Shown: positions 1-8,334, counted from the stretch's first letter. The stretch is 64,000 nucleotides of DNA from a bacterium (GCA_024224155.1 JAAENP010000154.1:1-64000), one strand, 5' to 3'. Made by a program: numbers and translations. Notes: generated by a model from the sequence alone, not told the origin.

Positions 1-155
1 ATTCCCAGATGAGTCCGGTCTTCAACGCCTTTCACGGCGCGGTGTTGAAGCTCACCAACGGCACCAACGGCGGCTTCTGCAGCCGCTGCGACACGCCGGG
101 GGGGATGAAGCTCGAGGAGCCCGAGTTGGAGGCGTCGAGCCTGAAAAGCCCGGTG
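1..155. other. Unassigned left flank
   Basis: This short stretch lies downstream of the deoxynucleoside kinase stop and runs to the window edge. One codon column is very rich in G/C, as in real genes here. It fits either a plus-strand frame starting near base 9 or a minus-strand frame that stops at 32-34. Neither gives a protein I recognise, and the plus frame would overlap the neighbouring kinase heavily. I cannot assign a gene. Confidence 0.3.
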
Positions 156-800
156 TCAGCCGCCCAGGGGCTGGTAGTAGTGCGTGCCCTTGAGCGGCTG
201 GGAGATGCGCTGGATCAGGTCTTCGAAGTGCTCGGGCTGTTTGGCGAAGTTGAGGTTACGTGTGTCAACGACTAGAAGCGGCGAGCGGTTGTAGTAGTGG
301 TAGTAGTGATTGTAGGCATCGATGAGCTCGGTCATGTAGTCGGTGGACATGTCGCGCTCGAAGTCACGACGGCGCCTGTCGATGCGGCCCATGCAGGTAT
401 CGAGGTTGGCGACCAGGTAGATGACCAGGTCGGGCACCGCGAGCTGCGGTTCGAGCAGCGTGTAGAGCTTGTCGAAGAGCATGAGCTCGTCGTCTGACAG
501 GTTCAGATAGGCGAAGATCCGGTTCTTGGGGAAGGTGTAGTCGGCCACCATCAGTCGATCGAAGAGCTCGCGCTGGGCCACGTCCTGCTGTTGCTTGAAC
601 CGGGACAGCAGGAAGTAGAGCTCGGTCTGGAAAGCGGCTCCCGGCCGATCCTCGTAGAACGACGGCAGGAACGGGTTCTCGACGTCCTCGAGGAGCTTGA
701 CTCCGTCGAAGCGCTGGGCCAGGAGCTCGACCAGGGTCGTCTTGCCCACCCCGATGGGACCATCGACCGCGATGTAGTGGACGGGAAGTGACTCGGTCAC
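156..800 (-). CDS. Deoxynucleoside kinase (dNK/dGK family)
   Basis: This 214-residue cytosolic protein should phosphorylate deoxynucleosides with ATP for dNTP salvage. The P-loop GPIGVGKTT sits at about residues 14-22. A central region with repeated Arg (RIDRRRRDFE) near residue 140 matches the LID of the dCK/dGK/TK2 family, and the length is typical. The start is GTG at 800, which overlaps the mqnE stop as GTGA, so it is translationally coupled as the last gene of a ubiX-mqnE-dNK unit. The family is clear; whether it prefers dG, dA or pyrimidines cannot be read from the sequence. Confidence 0.85.
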   Translation of the reverse strand: MTESLPVHYIAVDGPIGVGKTTLVELLAQRFDGVKLLEDVENPFLPSFYEDRPGAAFQTELYFLLSRFKQQQDVAQRELFDRLMVADYTFPKNRIFAYLNLSDDELMLFDKLYTLLEPQLAVPDLVIYLVANLDTCMGRIDRRRRDFERDMSTDYMTELIDAYNHYYHYYNRSPLLVVDTRNLNFAKQPEHFEDLIQRISQPLKGTHYYQPLGG

Positions 801-1933
801 GCGCTGGCGGCCGTCGGGCGAAGTACGGGTTGATAGAGGGTGTCGCGCTCTATGGGCTTGTATCCCGCCTCGCGCACGATGCGCTCGAGCTCGGTGCGAG
901 AGAGGTGCTCATCGGTCTCAGCGCCCGCCATGTGGTAAATCGTCTCTTCGACCACCGTGCCGTCGATGTCGTCGGCGCCAAACGAAAGTGCAACCTGAGC
1001 AAGCTTGGGCGAGATCATGATCCAGTAAGCCTTGAGATGGGGGATGTTGTCGAGAATCAACCGGGAGGTCGCGAGGTGCCTCAGATCCTCGGTACCGGTG
1101 GTGTGGTACTTCAAGCCCATGTAGTTGTTTTCCGGGTGGTAGGCGAGGGGTATGAAGCAGTTGAAGCCACCGGTCTCGTCTTGAAGCTCGCGTAGGCGCA
1201 TCAGATGGTCGACCTTGTGCTCGGGCTTCTCGACGTGCCCGTAGAGCATCGTGCAGTTGCTGCGAATACCCATGCGGTGAGCAATGCGGTGAACCTCGAT
1301 CCATTCGCCCGCGTCTAGTTTTCCGTTGCAGATCTCCTCACGGACGTCGTCGTGGAAGATCTCGGCGCCGCCTCCCGGCAGCGAGCCCAGACCCGCGGCC
1401 CGGAGCCGCTCGAGTACCTCCGCGATGGGGATTCTCTCGTGCTGGGCAAACCATCCGATCTCGATCGCGGTGAAGGCCTTGAGGTGCACGCTCGGAAAGC
1501 GCTCCTTCAGGCCGCGCAGCATCTCGCAATACCAGTCGAGCGACAGGTCCGGGTGCAGGCCGCCGACGATGTGAAACTCGGTCACCGAGTCGCCACCCTG
1601 TTTGGCTGCGTGCTCATAGACGTCCTCATGCGACATCTCCCAGGCGTGGTCTTCGCCGGGAAGCGCCGCGAAACCGCAGAACTTGCAGTCGTAGGTGTAG
1701 ACGCAGATGTTGGTCGGGTTGATGTGCCGGTTGACGTTGAAATAAGCGATGTTGCCGTGGAGCCCACGGCGGACTGCGTTCGCCAGCCGGCCAAGATGGA
1801 GCACGTCCGGCGTCGTCAGGCAGAGTAGGGCGTCGGCCTCGTCGAGCCTCTGGCCGGCGCGCACTTTGGCGGCGATCTCTTGCAGCGGCTCGGGAAAGCG
1901 CTCGGGTCGAATGTCGGCTGTGGAGAGGCTCAT
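797..1933 (-). CDS. mqnE: Aminodeoxyfutalosine synthase (radical SAM, MqnE)
   Basis: This 378-residue radical SAM enzyme should add SAM to 3-[(1-carboxyvinyl)oxy]benzoate to form aminodeoxyfutalosine in the futalosine route to menaquinone. Family marks are INPTN just before the cluster cysteines, LPGGGAEIF in the middle, and HPENNYMG with a conserved C-terminal half. The cluster cysteines are C77, C83 and C86, spaced CX5CX2C, where the usual radical SAM pattern is CX3CX2C. The ATG lies 102 bp downstream of a UbiX-like gene, and the stop overlaps the deoxynucleoside kinase start. MqnC is the closest alternative, but MqnE fits the length and motifs better. Confidence 0.9.
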   Translation of the reverse strand: MSLSTADIRPERFPEPLQEIAAKVRAGQRLDEADALLCLTTPDVLHLGRLANAVRRGLHGNIAYFNVNRHINPTNICVYTYDCKFCGFAALPGEDHAWEMSHEDVYEHAAKQGGDSVTEFHIVGGLHPDLSLDWYCEMLRGLKERFPSVHLKAFTAIEIGWFAQHERIPIAEVLERLRAAGLGSLPGGGAEIFHDDVREEICNGKLDAGEWIEVHRIAHRMGIRSNCTMLYGHVEKPEHKVDHLMRLRELQDETGGFNCFIPLAYHPENNYMGLKYHTTGTEDLRHLATSRLILDNIPHLKAYWIMISPKLAQVALSFGADDIDGTVVEETIYHMAGAETDEHLSRTELERIVREAGYKPIERDTLYQPVLRPTAASA

Positions 1934-1983
1934 GGCGCGCGAGAAACCCGTTCCTCGGGATTCGGAGTATATCGGGCCTCGGA

Positions 1984-2019
1984 GGGAGCCTCTCCATCTA
2001 CTGATGGCTCCCGGAGAGG
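1984..2019 (-). promoter_or_regulatory. Structured leader ahead of mqnE
   Basis: On the minus strand three pairings compete: CCATC/GATGG around an AGTA loop, GGGAGCC/GGCTCCC outside it, and CCTCTCC/GGAGAGG that crosses the second pair. The order of the arms allows alternative hairpins or a small pseudoknot. It lies about 50-85 nt upstream of the mqnE ATG, in the ubiX-mqnE gap. There is no U-run, so it is not a simple terminator. A role in mRNA processing or attenuation is inference. Confidence 0.4.
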
Positions 2020-2035
2020 CAGCACCGGCGTGACT

Positions 2036-2650
2036 CTATCCCGATGTCGGCCAGCGAAGCTCTTTGGAGTCGACGGAGCGCAGCCCGAGCCGATCCATGA
2101 CCCGCAAGCTGTAGTGATCCAGAAACCGCTCCATAGAGTCACCGCCGATGTAAAAGGCGGGCAAGGGCGGCAGGATGATCGCGCCGGCATAGGCAAGGCG
2201 TCGCAGGTTCTCGAGGTGGACGATCGAAAGCGGGGTTTCGCGAAAACCCAGCACCAGCGGCCAGTGCTCCTTGAGCGCTATCGCCCCGACGCGGTGAACC
2301 AGCGTTCGCGCCGAGCCGGTGGCCAGGGCTCCGAGGGTGCCGGCGCTGCAGGGCACGACGGCTGTGCCCGAGAGTCGATACGAGCCCGAGGCGATGGCGG
2401 CGTCGAGCTCGCTGTCGCGGTGCACCGTGATGCGCTCGCGGGCCTTCTCTGCGAGCCGAGCCGCGTCGATGAGATCTTCGACGCCGGTCTTGTCCCGGCC
2501 CAGCTCGTGCTTCAAGACCTGGCTGGCGCCGGCCGAGACCACGAGGTGAACCCGTTCCACATCGGGGTGCCGAACCAGGTTGCCGAGCAGCGCTCGGGGA
2601 AGGCTCATTCCTGAGGCGCCGCTGACGAGAAGGGCGATGGTCTCAGACAT
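2036..2650 (-). CDS. ubiX: UbiX-family flavin prenyltransferase
   Basis: This 204-residue protein belongs to the UbiX/Pad1 flavoprotein family, which makes prenylated FMN for UbiD-type decarboxylases. The N-terminus has the family glycine/serine motif (VSGASG, residues 9-14). Other marks are PCSAGTLGALATG near residues 94-106 and a C-terminal PAFYIGG with MERFLDH. The ATG at 2650 is chosen because upstream sequence in this frame is antisense to tyrA. Next to mqnE it probably serves the decarboxylation step of futalosine-type menaquinone synthesis; its UbiD partner is not in the window. Confidence 0.88.
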   Translation of the reverse strand: MSETIALLVSGASGMSLPRALLGNLVRHPDVERVHLVVSAGASQVLKHELGRDKTGVEDLIDAARLAEKARERITVHRDSELDAAIASGSYRLSGTAVVPCSAGTLGALATGSARTLVHRVGAIALKEHWPLVLGFRETPLSIVHLENLRRLAYAGAIILPPLPAFYIGGDSMERFLDHYSLRVMDRLGLRSVDSKELRWPTSG

Positions 2651-2712
2651 CCGGGGCCGGATCGTATCAATCGTCGCCGGAGCCCGAGCCTGCGGCTTAC
2701 ACTCGCTGAGAG

Positions 2713-2740
2713 TTGCGCTCTTCCGGAGATTACGTATTGT
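2713..2740 (+). promoter_or_regulatory. Probable promoter of tyrA
   Basis: TTGCGC at 2713-2718 and TATTGT at 2735-2740 are separated by 16 bp. The pair lies 24 bp before the tyrA GTG, in the gap between divergent ubiX and tyrA. The match to a sigma-70 promoter is moderate. Confidence 0.45.
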
Positions 2741-2764
2741 GTCCCCGACGGAAAGGAGACTGCG

Positions 2765-3841
2765 GTGGATCTTGAAAGCGCCAGACGTCGAATCCAGGAG
2801 CTCGACCAGGCAATCCTCGAAAACGTCGCGGAACGGATCAGGTTGGCAAGGGAAGTCGCCGAGATCAAGATGGCACGAGATCTGCCGACGGTCGACTACC
2901 GCCAGGAACGCAAAGTGCTCGAGCGGGGCAGGCGGCTCGCGGTGGCATCGGACATGGATCCGATTCTGGCCGAGGAGCTGCTCTCGACGCTGATGTCCGC
3001 TTCGGTAACCGAGCAGGAAGCTCGGCGCCTTCGCTCCGTGGCCACGGGCAAGGGCAAGACCGCGGTCGTAGCGGGAGGTGCCGGTCGCATGGGGCGCTGG
3101 ATGGTGAATTTTCTCGGCGCCCAGGAATTCCAGGTCGAAGTGCTCGATCCGGCGGCCCCGGGAGGCTTCGATCAGGAGGTGCAGAATCGGCTCCCCGACG
3201 CGGACCTTGTGGTTTCGGCGGCGCCGCCGGGTCAAACCGCCGGGCTTTATCGCGAGTGGTCGGAGAAGTCGTTCTCGGGAGTGATCTGCGACATGGCGAG
3301 CATCAAGACACCTCTGATCGAGGCCATTGGCGAGCTGCAAGGCAAGGGCGCGCGGGTGGCCTCGTTCCACCCGCTATTCGGCCCCGCCACCTCCGTGCTA
3401 CGCGGTTCCGACGTCGTTCTCTGCCATACGGGCGACCTTGAAGCTGAGGGCTTCGTGATCGATTTGTTCGCACCCACATCCGCGCGCATCGTCAGAGTGG
3501 GGCTCGATGAGCACGATCGCCTGATGGCCGACATGCTGACCCTGGCACACGCCGCCACCCTGGCCTTCGCCGGAGCTCGAATCGAAAGCCGGCCCGCTGA
3601 CGTGGCCCTCCACAGCACCACCGATCGAGCGCTCGAGAACCTGGCGGCGAGCCTGGTGCGCGAGAGTCCGGAGGTCTACCTGGAGATCCAGGCGGACAAC
3701 CCCTACTCTGGAGCCGCGGTGTCCCGGTTGAGCCGCGCGGTCGGGCACCTCCAGGACCTCGTCGAACGCCGCGATCTCAAGGGATTCCGGGATTGGATGC
3801 GCCTGGCCTCGGAGCGGCTGCCCGCGGGGCAGAATAGCTAG
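2765..3841 (+). CDS. tyrA: Chorismate mutase / prephenate dehydrogenase (T-protein)
   Basis: This 358-residue bifunctional enzyme of tyrosine synthesis converts chorismate to prephenate and then oxidises it with NAD. Residues 1-90 form an AroQ chorismate mutase helix domain (ESARRRIQELDQ, RIRLAREVAEIK). Residues 97-350 form the dehydrogenase, starting with a Rossmann glycine motif (VAGGAGRMGRW) and carrying the HPLFGP motif near residue 205. The start is GTG, preceded by GGAAAGGAGA, a strong ribosome site. The domain order matches enteric TyrA. It is transcribed away from the ubiX-mqnE unit. Confidence 0.93.
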   Translation: MDLESARRRIQELDQAILENVAERIRLAREVAEIKMARDLPTVDYRQERKVLERGRRLAVASDMDPILAEELLSTLMSASVTEQEARRLRSVATGKGKTAVVAGGAGRMGRWMVNFLGAQEFQVEVLDPAAPGGFDQEVQNRLPDADLVVSAAPPGQTAGLYREWSEKSFSGVICDMASIKTPLIEAIGELQGKGARVASFHPLFGPATSVLRGSDVVLCHTGDLEAEGFVIDLFAPTSARIVRVGLDEHDRLMADMLTLAHAATLAFAGARIESRPADVALHSTTDRALENLAASLVRESPEVYLEIQADNPYSGAAVSRLSRAVGHLQDLVERRDLKGFRDWMRLASERLPAGQNS

Positions 3842-3865
3842 CTGCACTCGAACTTGAGCGAAGGG

Positions 3866-3874
3866 TGCTAGGAT
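3866..3874 (+). promoter_or_regulatory. Possible extended -10 element (TGCTAGGAT)
   Basis: TGC followed by TAGGAT looks like an extended -10 promoter upstream of the NYN gene. No good -35 hexamer is visible at 16-18 bp. Similar TGCTAG elements precede uppS, accD and ftsE in this window. Confidence 0.3.
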
Positions 3875-3877
3875 TAG

Positions 3878-3903
3878 GAGCCGAAGGGTTCGGGTCCCGG
3901 CTC
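3878..3903 (+). terminator. Weak hairpin after tyrA
   Basis: GAGCCG (3878-3883) pairs with CGGCTC (3898-3903) around a 14-base loop and is followed by a pyrimidine-rich run rather than a clean T-tract. It may end the tyrA transcript, but the call is weak. Confidence 0.25.
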
Positions 3904-4000
3904 TCCTCTCTTCTTCCAATACAAGACAGCCCTGGGAATCGACGGCACCGGGCCGTGAACCCGTGAGACGGATCAGAAGAACTAAGCAAAGGAACAACCT

Positions 4001-4825
4001 GTGAATGACGAACAGACGATCGCGCTCTTTTGCGATCTAGAGAATATTGCGCTCGGAGTGCGTGACTCGGATATCAAGAAATTCAGCATCAATCTGGTGC
4101 TCGAGCGGCTGGTGGAGAAAGGCAAGATCATCGTAAAAAAGGCTTACGCCGACTGGGAAAACTACCGCGACTTCAAGCGCGAGTTCCACGAGGCCGGTAT
4201 CGAGCTCATCGACATTCCCAAGCGACGCTATTCGGGAAAGAACTCGGCCGATATCAAGATGGCCGTTGACGCGATGGACGTCTCCCACGCCAAGGAGCAC
4301 ATTGACACCTTCGTTTTTCTTTCGGGCGACAGCGACTTCACACCCCTGGTGACCAAGCTCAAAGAGAACAACAAGATCGTGATCGGGGTCGGAGTCAAGA
4401 ACTCGTCGGCCAACCTGCTGATCGACAACTGCGACGAGTTCCTCTTCTACGAGGACATCTACCGGGAGAGTCGCCAGGGCGAGAAGCTGTCGGCGGTGTC
4501 GGGCGTGCCGGAAAAGAGCGCCGAGGCGTTCGCGCTCATGGTGGATTCGATCAAGGCGCTGCAACGAGAGAACAAGGACGTGCTCTGGGGCTCGATGGTC
4601 AAGCAGACGATGCAGAGAAAGCGTCCCGCGTTCAGCGAGAGCTACTATGGCTACTCGTCCTTTTCCGACCTGCTCGAGGACGCGGAAAAGAACAAGTTGA
4701 TCGCCCTCAAGAAGGACCCGCGCGCGGGTACTTATGTCGTCACCGGGCTAGTCGGTGGCGGCCGGTCGCGAAAGCGCCCTGCAAAGCGCACGGCCAAACG
4801 AGCCAACGACCGCAAGAGCGCTTGA
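4001..4825 (+). CDS. NYN-domain nuclease-like protein with LOTUS/OST-HTH domain
   Basis: This 274-residue protein has an N-terminal NYN (PIN-like) domain at residues 6-150. Its acidic residues lie in FCDLENI, SADIKMAVDAM and SGDSDF, the usual metal-site positions. A LOTUS/OST-HTH winged-helix domain follows at about 175-245, and the tail is rich in Lys/Arg (RSRKRPAKRTAKR). Family knowledge suggests an RNA-binding ribonuclease, as in LabA/MARF1-type proteins; its target is unknown. The start is GTG with AAAGGA upstream; the nearby ATG is out of frame. It ends one base from the convergent glpD stop. Confidence 0.85.
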   Translation: MNDEQTIALFCDLENIALGVRDSDIKKFSINLVLERLVEKGKIIVKKAYADWENYRDFKREFHEAGIELIDIPKRRYSGKNSADIKMAVDAMDVSHAKEHIDTFVFLSGDSDFTPLVTKLKENNKIVIGVGVKNSSANLLIDNCDEFLFYEDIYRESRQGEKLSAVSGVPEKSAEAFALMVDSIKALQRENKDVLWGSMVKQTMQRKRPAFSESYYGYSSFSDLLEDAEKNKLIALKKDPRAGTYVVTGLVGGGRSRKRPAKRTAKRANDRKSA

Positions 4826-4826
4826 G

Positions 4827-6461
4827 TCAGCTGGGTAGCGGAATCGAGGCGGCGCTGAGGTCGCGGGCGATGCCATCGCGCAGCTCGGCGGCAGCCTGCT
4901 CGATGTCCTGACCGGTCCAGCCGAGGTGCGATCCGAACTCCCGGGCGGCGGCCGGCGCCTCGCGCCAGCAGTGCTTGAGGTCGAGTGGCCCGGGTTCGAG
5001 GCGCCTGAGCATCAGGTCGTCGAGCGAGAGTGCCGACTCCCTCTTGACAGCCATGGCGATCTGGGCCCGCCGAAAGTCGGATTCGGGGTTCTCGGTCGGA
5101 GCTTCCGGGAGGAACTCGGCCAGCTCTTCGACGCTGTCGCCATAGAGCGCGATTGCCGAGTCCACGGCTCCAGCCGAGACTCCGCGTGCTTCGAGCCGCC
5201 GCCGGCCGGCATCGAGACTACCGGCGAAGAGCTTGCTTTGGGTCGTGGCGCACTCTCCGGCCTCCGATCCCAGCTCGGCGAGAGCCGGAACGATTTTGTC
5301 GACGAGATCTTCAGCCATTCTTCGGTGGGTCGTGAGCTTGCCCCCGGTGAGAATCCAGAGCCCAGGCGGACCGGCGACAATCTGGTGCCTGCGCGACAAC
5401 GCGTCGGCGTCCTCGCCGGTCCCTTCCGCGACCAGAGGTCTCAAGCCGGCCCAGGCTCCGGTGATGTCTTCGGCGGCTACGTCCACGGCCGGAAATGCGT
5501 GATTGGCGAGCTCGAGGAGGTACTCGGTATCTCGAGCGGTTGGTCGAACCAGTCCAGGCTCCGTGCGATCGTCGTCGTCGGTGGTTCCAAAGACGATGTA
5601 GTGACCGATGGGCATGGCGAAGGCGAGCCGTCCGTCGCGAGGCGAGCGCAGCGCGATGTAGCCGTCCAAGGGTATGCGCCGGTTCTTGACGGAGATGTGA
5701 GTGCCGCGAGCGGTGCGAAGCTCGATGGTGGCGGGTGGGTAGAGCGTTTGCCAGGGGCCGCAGCACAGTGCGGTGGCTTTGGAACGGATCTCGATCTCAT
5801 GCCCCGAGAGAAGGTCTCGAATCCTCGCGCCCCGGGTGCGGTCCTCAGTGCCTGTCAGCCCGAGGGCGCGGCAGCGCGGCACCAGAATGGCGGCCGCGTT
5901 CCTGGCGGAGCGAGCTACGGCCAAGGTCAGCCGGGTATCGTGAGTGGCGGCATCGAAGTACGATACGGCACCCTGAAGACCGTCGCGCCGAAGACCCGGG
6001 ATCGAGCTCAGAAGGCGGTCGCGATTGAGGCGCTTGGTATCTCCCAGGCCGTAGCCGAGCGACAGGGCATCATAGAGCCGCACGCCCATATGTACCTTCC
6101 AGAGCCGATCCGGATCGCCCCGATAGACGGGGTAGATGAAGCGGACCGGCCGCACCAGCCCCGGAGCGGCTTCCAGGAGACGCCGGCGCTCGACCAGCCC
6201 TTCGCGGACCAAGGAGAAGTCGAAATTGGCCAGGTAGCGCAGCCCTCCATGAACCAATCGCGACGACCGGCTGGAGGTTCCGAAGGCGAAATCCCCCTGT
6301 TCTACAAGGGCGGTCTTGAGTCCACGCAGGGCGGCGTCGCGGGCCACGGCCGTCCCGGTAATGCCGCCGCCGATGACCAGTAGATCCCAGGATTCGGCGC
6401 CGAGCCGCGCGAAATCAAGATCCCGGTCTGAGGTGGATCTCGGAGGTATCAGTGCGCGCAT
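4827..6461 (-). CDS. glpD: FAD-dependent glycerol-3-phosphate dehydrogenase
   Basis: This 544-residue enzyme oxidises glycerol 3-phosphate to dihydroxyacetone phosphate at the membrane and passes electrons to quinone. The dinucleotide-binding motif GGGITGTAVARDAALRG is near residues 31-48. SRSSRLVHGGLRYL near residue 64 is a GlpD signature, followed by the DAO fold, a TGGKLTT motif near 370, and a C-terminal helical DAO_C domain. Length matches the family. It stands alone and is convergent with the NYN gene; no glpF or glpK is adjacent. Its quinone partner would be the menaquinone implied by mqnE. Confidence 0.93.
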   Translation of the reverse strand: MRALIPPRSTSDRDLDFARLGAESWDLLVIGGGITGTAVARDAALRGLKTALVEQGDFAFGTSSRSSRLVHGGLRYLANFDFSLVREGLVERRRLLEAAPGLVRPVRFIYPVYRGDPDRLWKVHMGVRLYDALSLGYGLGDTKRLNRDRLLSSIPGLRRDGLQGAVSYFDAATHDTRLTLAVARSARNAAAILVPRCRALGLTGTEDRTRGARIRDLLSGHEIEIRSKATALCCGPWQTLYPPATIELRTARGTHISVKNRRIPLDGYIALRSPRDGRLAFAMPIGHYIVFGTTDDDDRTEPGLVRPTARDTEYLLELANHAFPAVDVAAEDITGAWAGLRPLVAEGTGEDADALSRRHQIVAGPPGLWILTGGKLTTHRRMAEDLVDKIVPALAELGSEAGECATTQSKLFAGSLDAGRRRLEARGVSAGAVDSAIALYGDSVEELAEFLPEAPTENPESDFRRAQIAMAVKRESALSLDDLMLRRLEPGPLDLKHCWREAPAAAREFGSHLGWTGQDIEQAAAELRDGIARDLSAASIPLPS

Positions 6462-6529
6462 CGGAGGGACTCGACTGGAGGCGGCGAATGACCTTTTCCT
6501 GCAGGCACAAATACCGTACCATCAAGCGT

Positions 6530-6560
6530 TTGAGACGCCTTGCGGGCGTTGTGATATTTT
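6530..6560 (+). promoter_or_regulatory. Probable promoter of mglBA
   Basis: TTGAGA at 6530-6535 and TATTTT at 6555-6560 are 19 bp apart, and the -10 is preceded by TGA (an extended -10). It lies about 54 bp before the mglB ATG. Confidence 0.4.
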
Positions 6561-6613
6561 TTCGCGGCGTCGTTCAAGCTCCGTTCAACCTGGATTCCGG
6601 TCAAACACAGATT

Positions 6614-7093
6614 ATGCAAGAAGTTTTCGAGGCAGAGTTTCGCCGGCTCGAGGACGCGCTGAAGCGTCTCAAGCACGACGCCAACGGCAAGGCGGTCTTC
6701 TTGATCGACAAGAACGGCCAGCACATTGCGGCTGCCGGTGAGACCGAGGAATTCGACTCGACGTCCCTGGCTTCGCTAACCGCCGGCAACGTCGCGGCCA
6801 CCGACGGTCTGGCCAAGCTCATCGGCGAGCGAGAGTTCTCCGTTCTGTTTCACGAAGGGCAGCGCGATCACATCCATATCTCGATCGTCGCGCGGCGTGC
6901 GATTCTGCTGGTGATCTTCGACGAGCGTTCCTCTCTGGGGTTGGTGCGTTTGAGAGTCAAGCGGGCCAGCGTCGAGCTGAAGAAGGTCTTCGATGAGATG
7001 GACCTCAAGAGCGAGCCCGAGGTCGGCGTCAAGGAACCGAGCCCGTTTTCCGAGATCACCGACGAGGACATCGACGCACTCTTCAGCGAGTAG
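6614..7093 (+). CDS. mglB: Roadblock/LC7 protein, MglB-like GTPase activator
   Basis: This 159-residue protein has a roadblock/LC7 domain over roughly residues 1-120 (FLIDKNGQHIAAAG, then LASLTAGNVAATDGLAKLIGE). Its length equals that of MglB of Myxococcus. The acidic C-terminal tail (EITDEDIDALF) also fits. The known role is to stimulate GTP hydrolysis by MglA and so set cell polarity. The ATG at 6614 is used; upstream codons in frame lie in the promoter region. mglA starts 7 bp downstream. Confidence 0.88.
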   Translation: MQEVFEAEFRRLEDALKRLKHDANGKAVFLIDKNGQHIAAAGETEEFDSTSLASLTAGNVAATDGLAKLIGEREFSVLFHEGQRDHIHISIVARRAILLVIFDERSSLGLVRLRVKRASVELKKVFDEMDLKSEPEVGVKEPSPFSEITDEDIDALFSE

Positions 7094-7100
7094 TTGAGCT

Positions 7101-7685
7101 ATGACCTTCATCAACTACGCGGCCAAGGAGATCAACTGCAAGATCGTTTATTACGGACCGGGTCTCGGCGGTAAGACGACCAACCTGCAGTACATCTACA
7201 ACAAGACCGCGCCCGATCGAAAGGGCAAGATGATCTCTCTGGCGACGGAGGCGGACCGAACTCTGTTTTTTGATTTTCTGCCGCTCGACTTGGGCTCGAT
7301 TCGTGGGTTCACCACCCGCTTTCATCTCTATACGGTGCCCGGTCAGGTTTTCTACGACGCCAGTCGAAAACTGATCTTGAAGGGCGTGGACGGCGTCATT
7401 TTCGTTGCCGACAGCCAGCGAGAGCGGATGGAGGCGAATGTAGAGTCGATTCGCAACCTCGAGTCCAACCTGCGTGACCACGGTTTCGACCTGAAGGAAG
7501 TTCCTTCGGCGCTTCAGTTCAACAAGCGAGATCTCCCCAACGCCATGCCGGTGGACGAGATGTACCGCATGCTCAACTACAAGCGCGAGCCGACGTTTGA
7601 AGCGATCGCGCCGCAGGGCGTAGGCGTTTTCGACACGCTCAAGGCGGTCGCGAAGCAGATCCTCGTCGAGTTGAGAAAACGCTAG
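7101..7685 (+). CDS. mglA: MglA-type small Ras-like GTPase
   Basis: This 194-residue cytosolic G protein should cycle between GTP and GDP and mark a cell pole, driving motility or polar organelles. The P-loop is [10 protein letters not shown] (residues 19-28). The switch II region reads VPGQVFYD near 79, where Ras has DTAGQ; a TVPGQ form is typical of MglA. The base-recognition motif NKRDLP is near 140. It is paired with mglB just upstream, and an HTH/TPR gene follows 16 bp downstream. No motility genes are nearby. Confidence 0.93.
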   Translation: MTFINYAAKEINCKIVYYGPGLGGKTTNLQYIYNKTAPDRKGKMISLATEADRTLFFDFLPLDLGSIRGFTTRFHLYTVPGQVFYDASRKLILKGVDGVIFVADSQRERMEANVESIRNLESNLRDHGFDLKEVPSALQFNKRDLPNAMPVDEMYRMLNYKREPTFEAIAPQGVGVFDTLKAVAKQILVELRKR

Positions 7686-7701
7686 CAGTATTGGGAGAGT
7701 C

Positions 7702-8334
7702 ATGGCGAAGCGTTGGAAGCCCACAGAGATAACCTACATGAAGCGATACGCCGCGAAGCGCCGGCTTGCGGAACTTGCCGAGCGGTTCAAGACGGACACC
7801 GCCACTGTGGAGACGAAGCTCACCGAGCTCGGATTGGCCGCGCTCGACATGGTCGTGGCGCCGAACCTGGCCGAAGATCCCAATGTCAAGCTGTTCGAGC
7901 GGGCGGTCAAGGCGACCTATCAAAAGAAGTGGCGCGAGGCAGCGAAGATGCTGGAGCAGGTAAGACGGGAGACCGACTTGTCGTCTTTGGGCGAACAGGC
8001 TCGCCGCTTCCTGAATGTGTGCGAGGAACGCCTGGCTTCGACGAGCAAGCAGGCGGTCGATCCCTTTCTGGAGGCCGTGTTCTTGCGGAATCGAGGGGAG
8101 CTCGATGAGGCGCTCCGAATCTGCTCGGGTGGTGGTAGAGCCTCGAAGGATGAACGCTTTGCCTATCTTGCGGCCGCGATTCACGCCGTGCAGGGGGATC
8201 ACGCGAAGGCCGGCGAGCTTCTGGGCAAGGCGATTGAAGCCAACGGCCGAAATCGAGTGGTAGCCGCTCGCGATGAGGATTTCGAGTCGTTGCGGAGCGA
8301 TCCCGATTACTCCTCACTCTTTGTCGCCAACTGA
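7702..8334 (+). CDS. Small HTH-plus-TPR protein linked to mglBA
   Basis: I do not recognise a named family. The protein has 210 residues. Residues 1-48 look like a helix-turn-helix (WKPTEITYMKRYA, then ELAERFKTDTATVETKLTELGL), as in SANT/sigma-region-4-like folds. Residues 65-200 are helical repeats of TPR type, ending with DPDYSSLF, a motif often seen at the end of such repeats. No signal peptide is visible. It sits between mglA and yvcK on one strand, so it may be an MglA-linked adaptor; that is inference. Confidence 0.7.
   Translation: MAKRWKPTEITYMKRYAAKRRLAELAERFKTDTATVETKLTELGLAALDMVVAPNLAEDPNVKLFERAVKATYQKKWREAAKMLEQVRRETDLSSLGEQARRFLNVCEERLASTSKQAVDPFLEAVFLRNRGELDEALRICSGGGRASKDERFAYLAAAIHAVQGDHAKAGELLGKAIEANGRNRVVAARDEDFESLRSDPDYSSLFVAN

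Noticed and set aside
1-158. Selenocysteine readthrough of the TGA ending the deoxynucleoside kinase
   Set aside because: The kinase is full length and the sequence after the TGA has weak codon bias and no family match.
2651-3370. Upstream extension of the UbiX-like protein
   Set aside because: It lies antisense to tyrA; the conserved UbiX N-terminus starts at 2650.
4926-6383. Open frame on the plus strand opposite glpD
   Set aside because: The minus strand codes for a full GlpD; the plus frame has no start site or family match.
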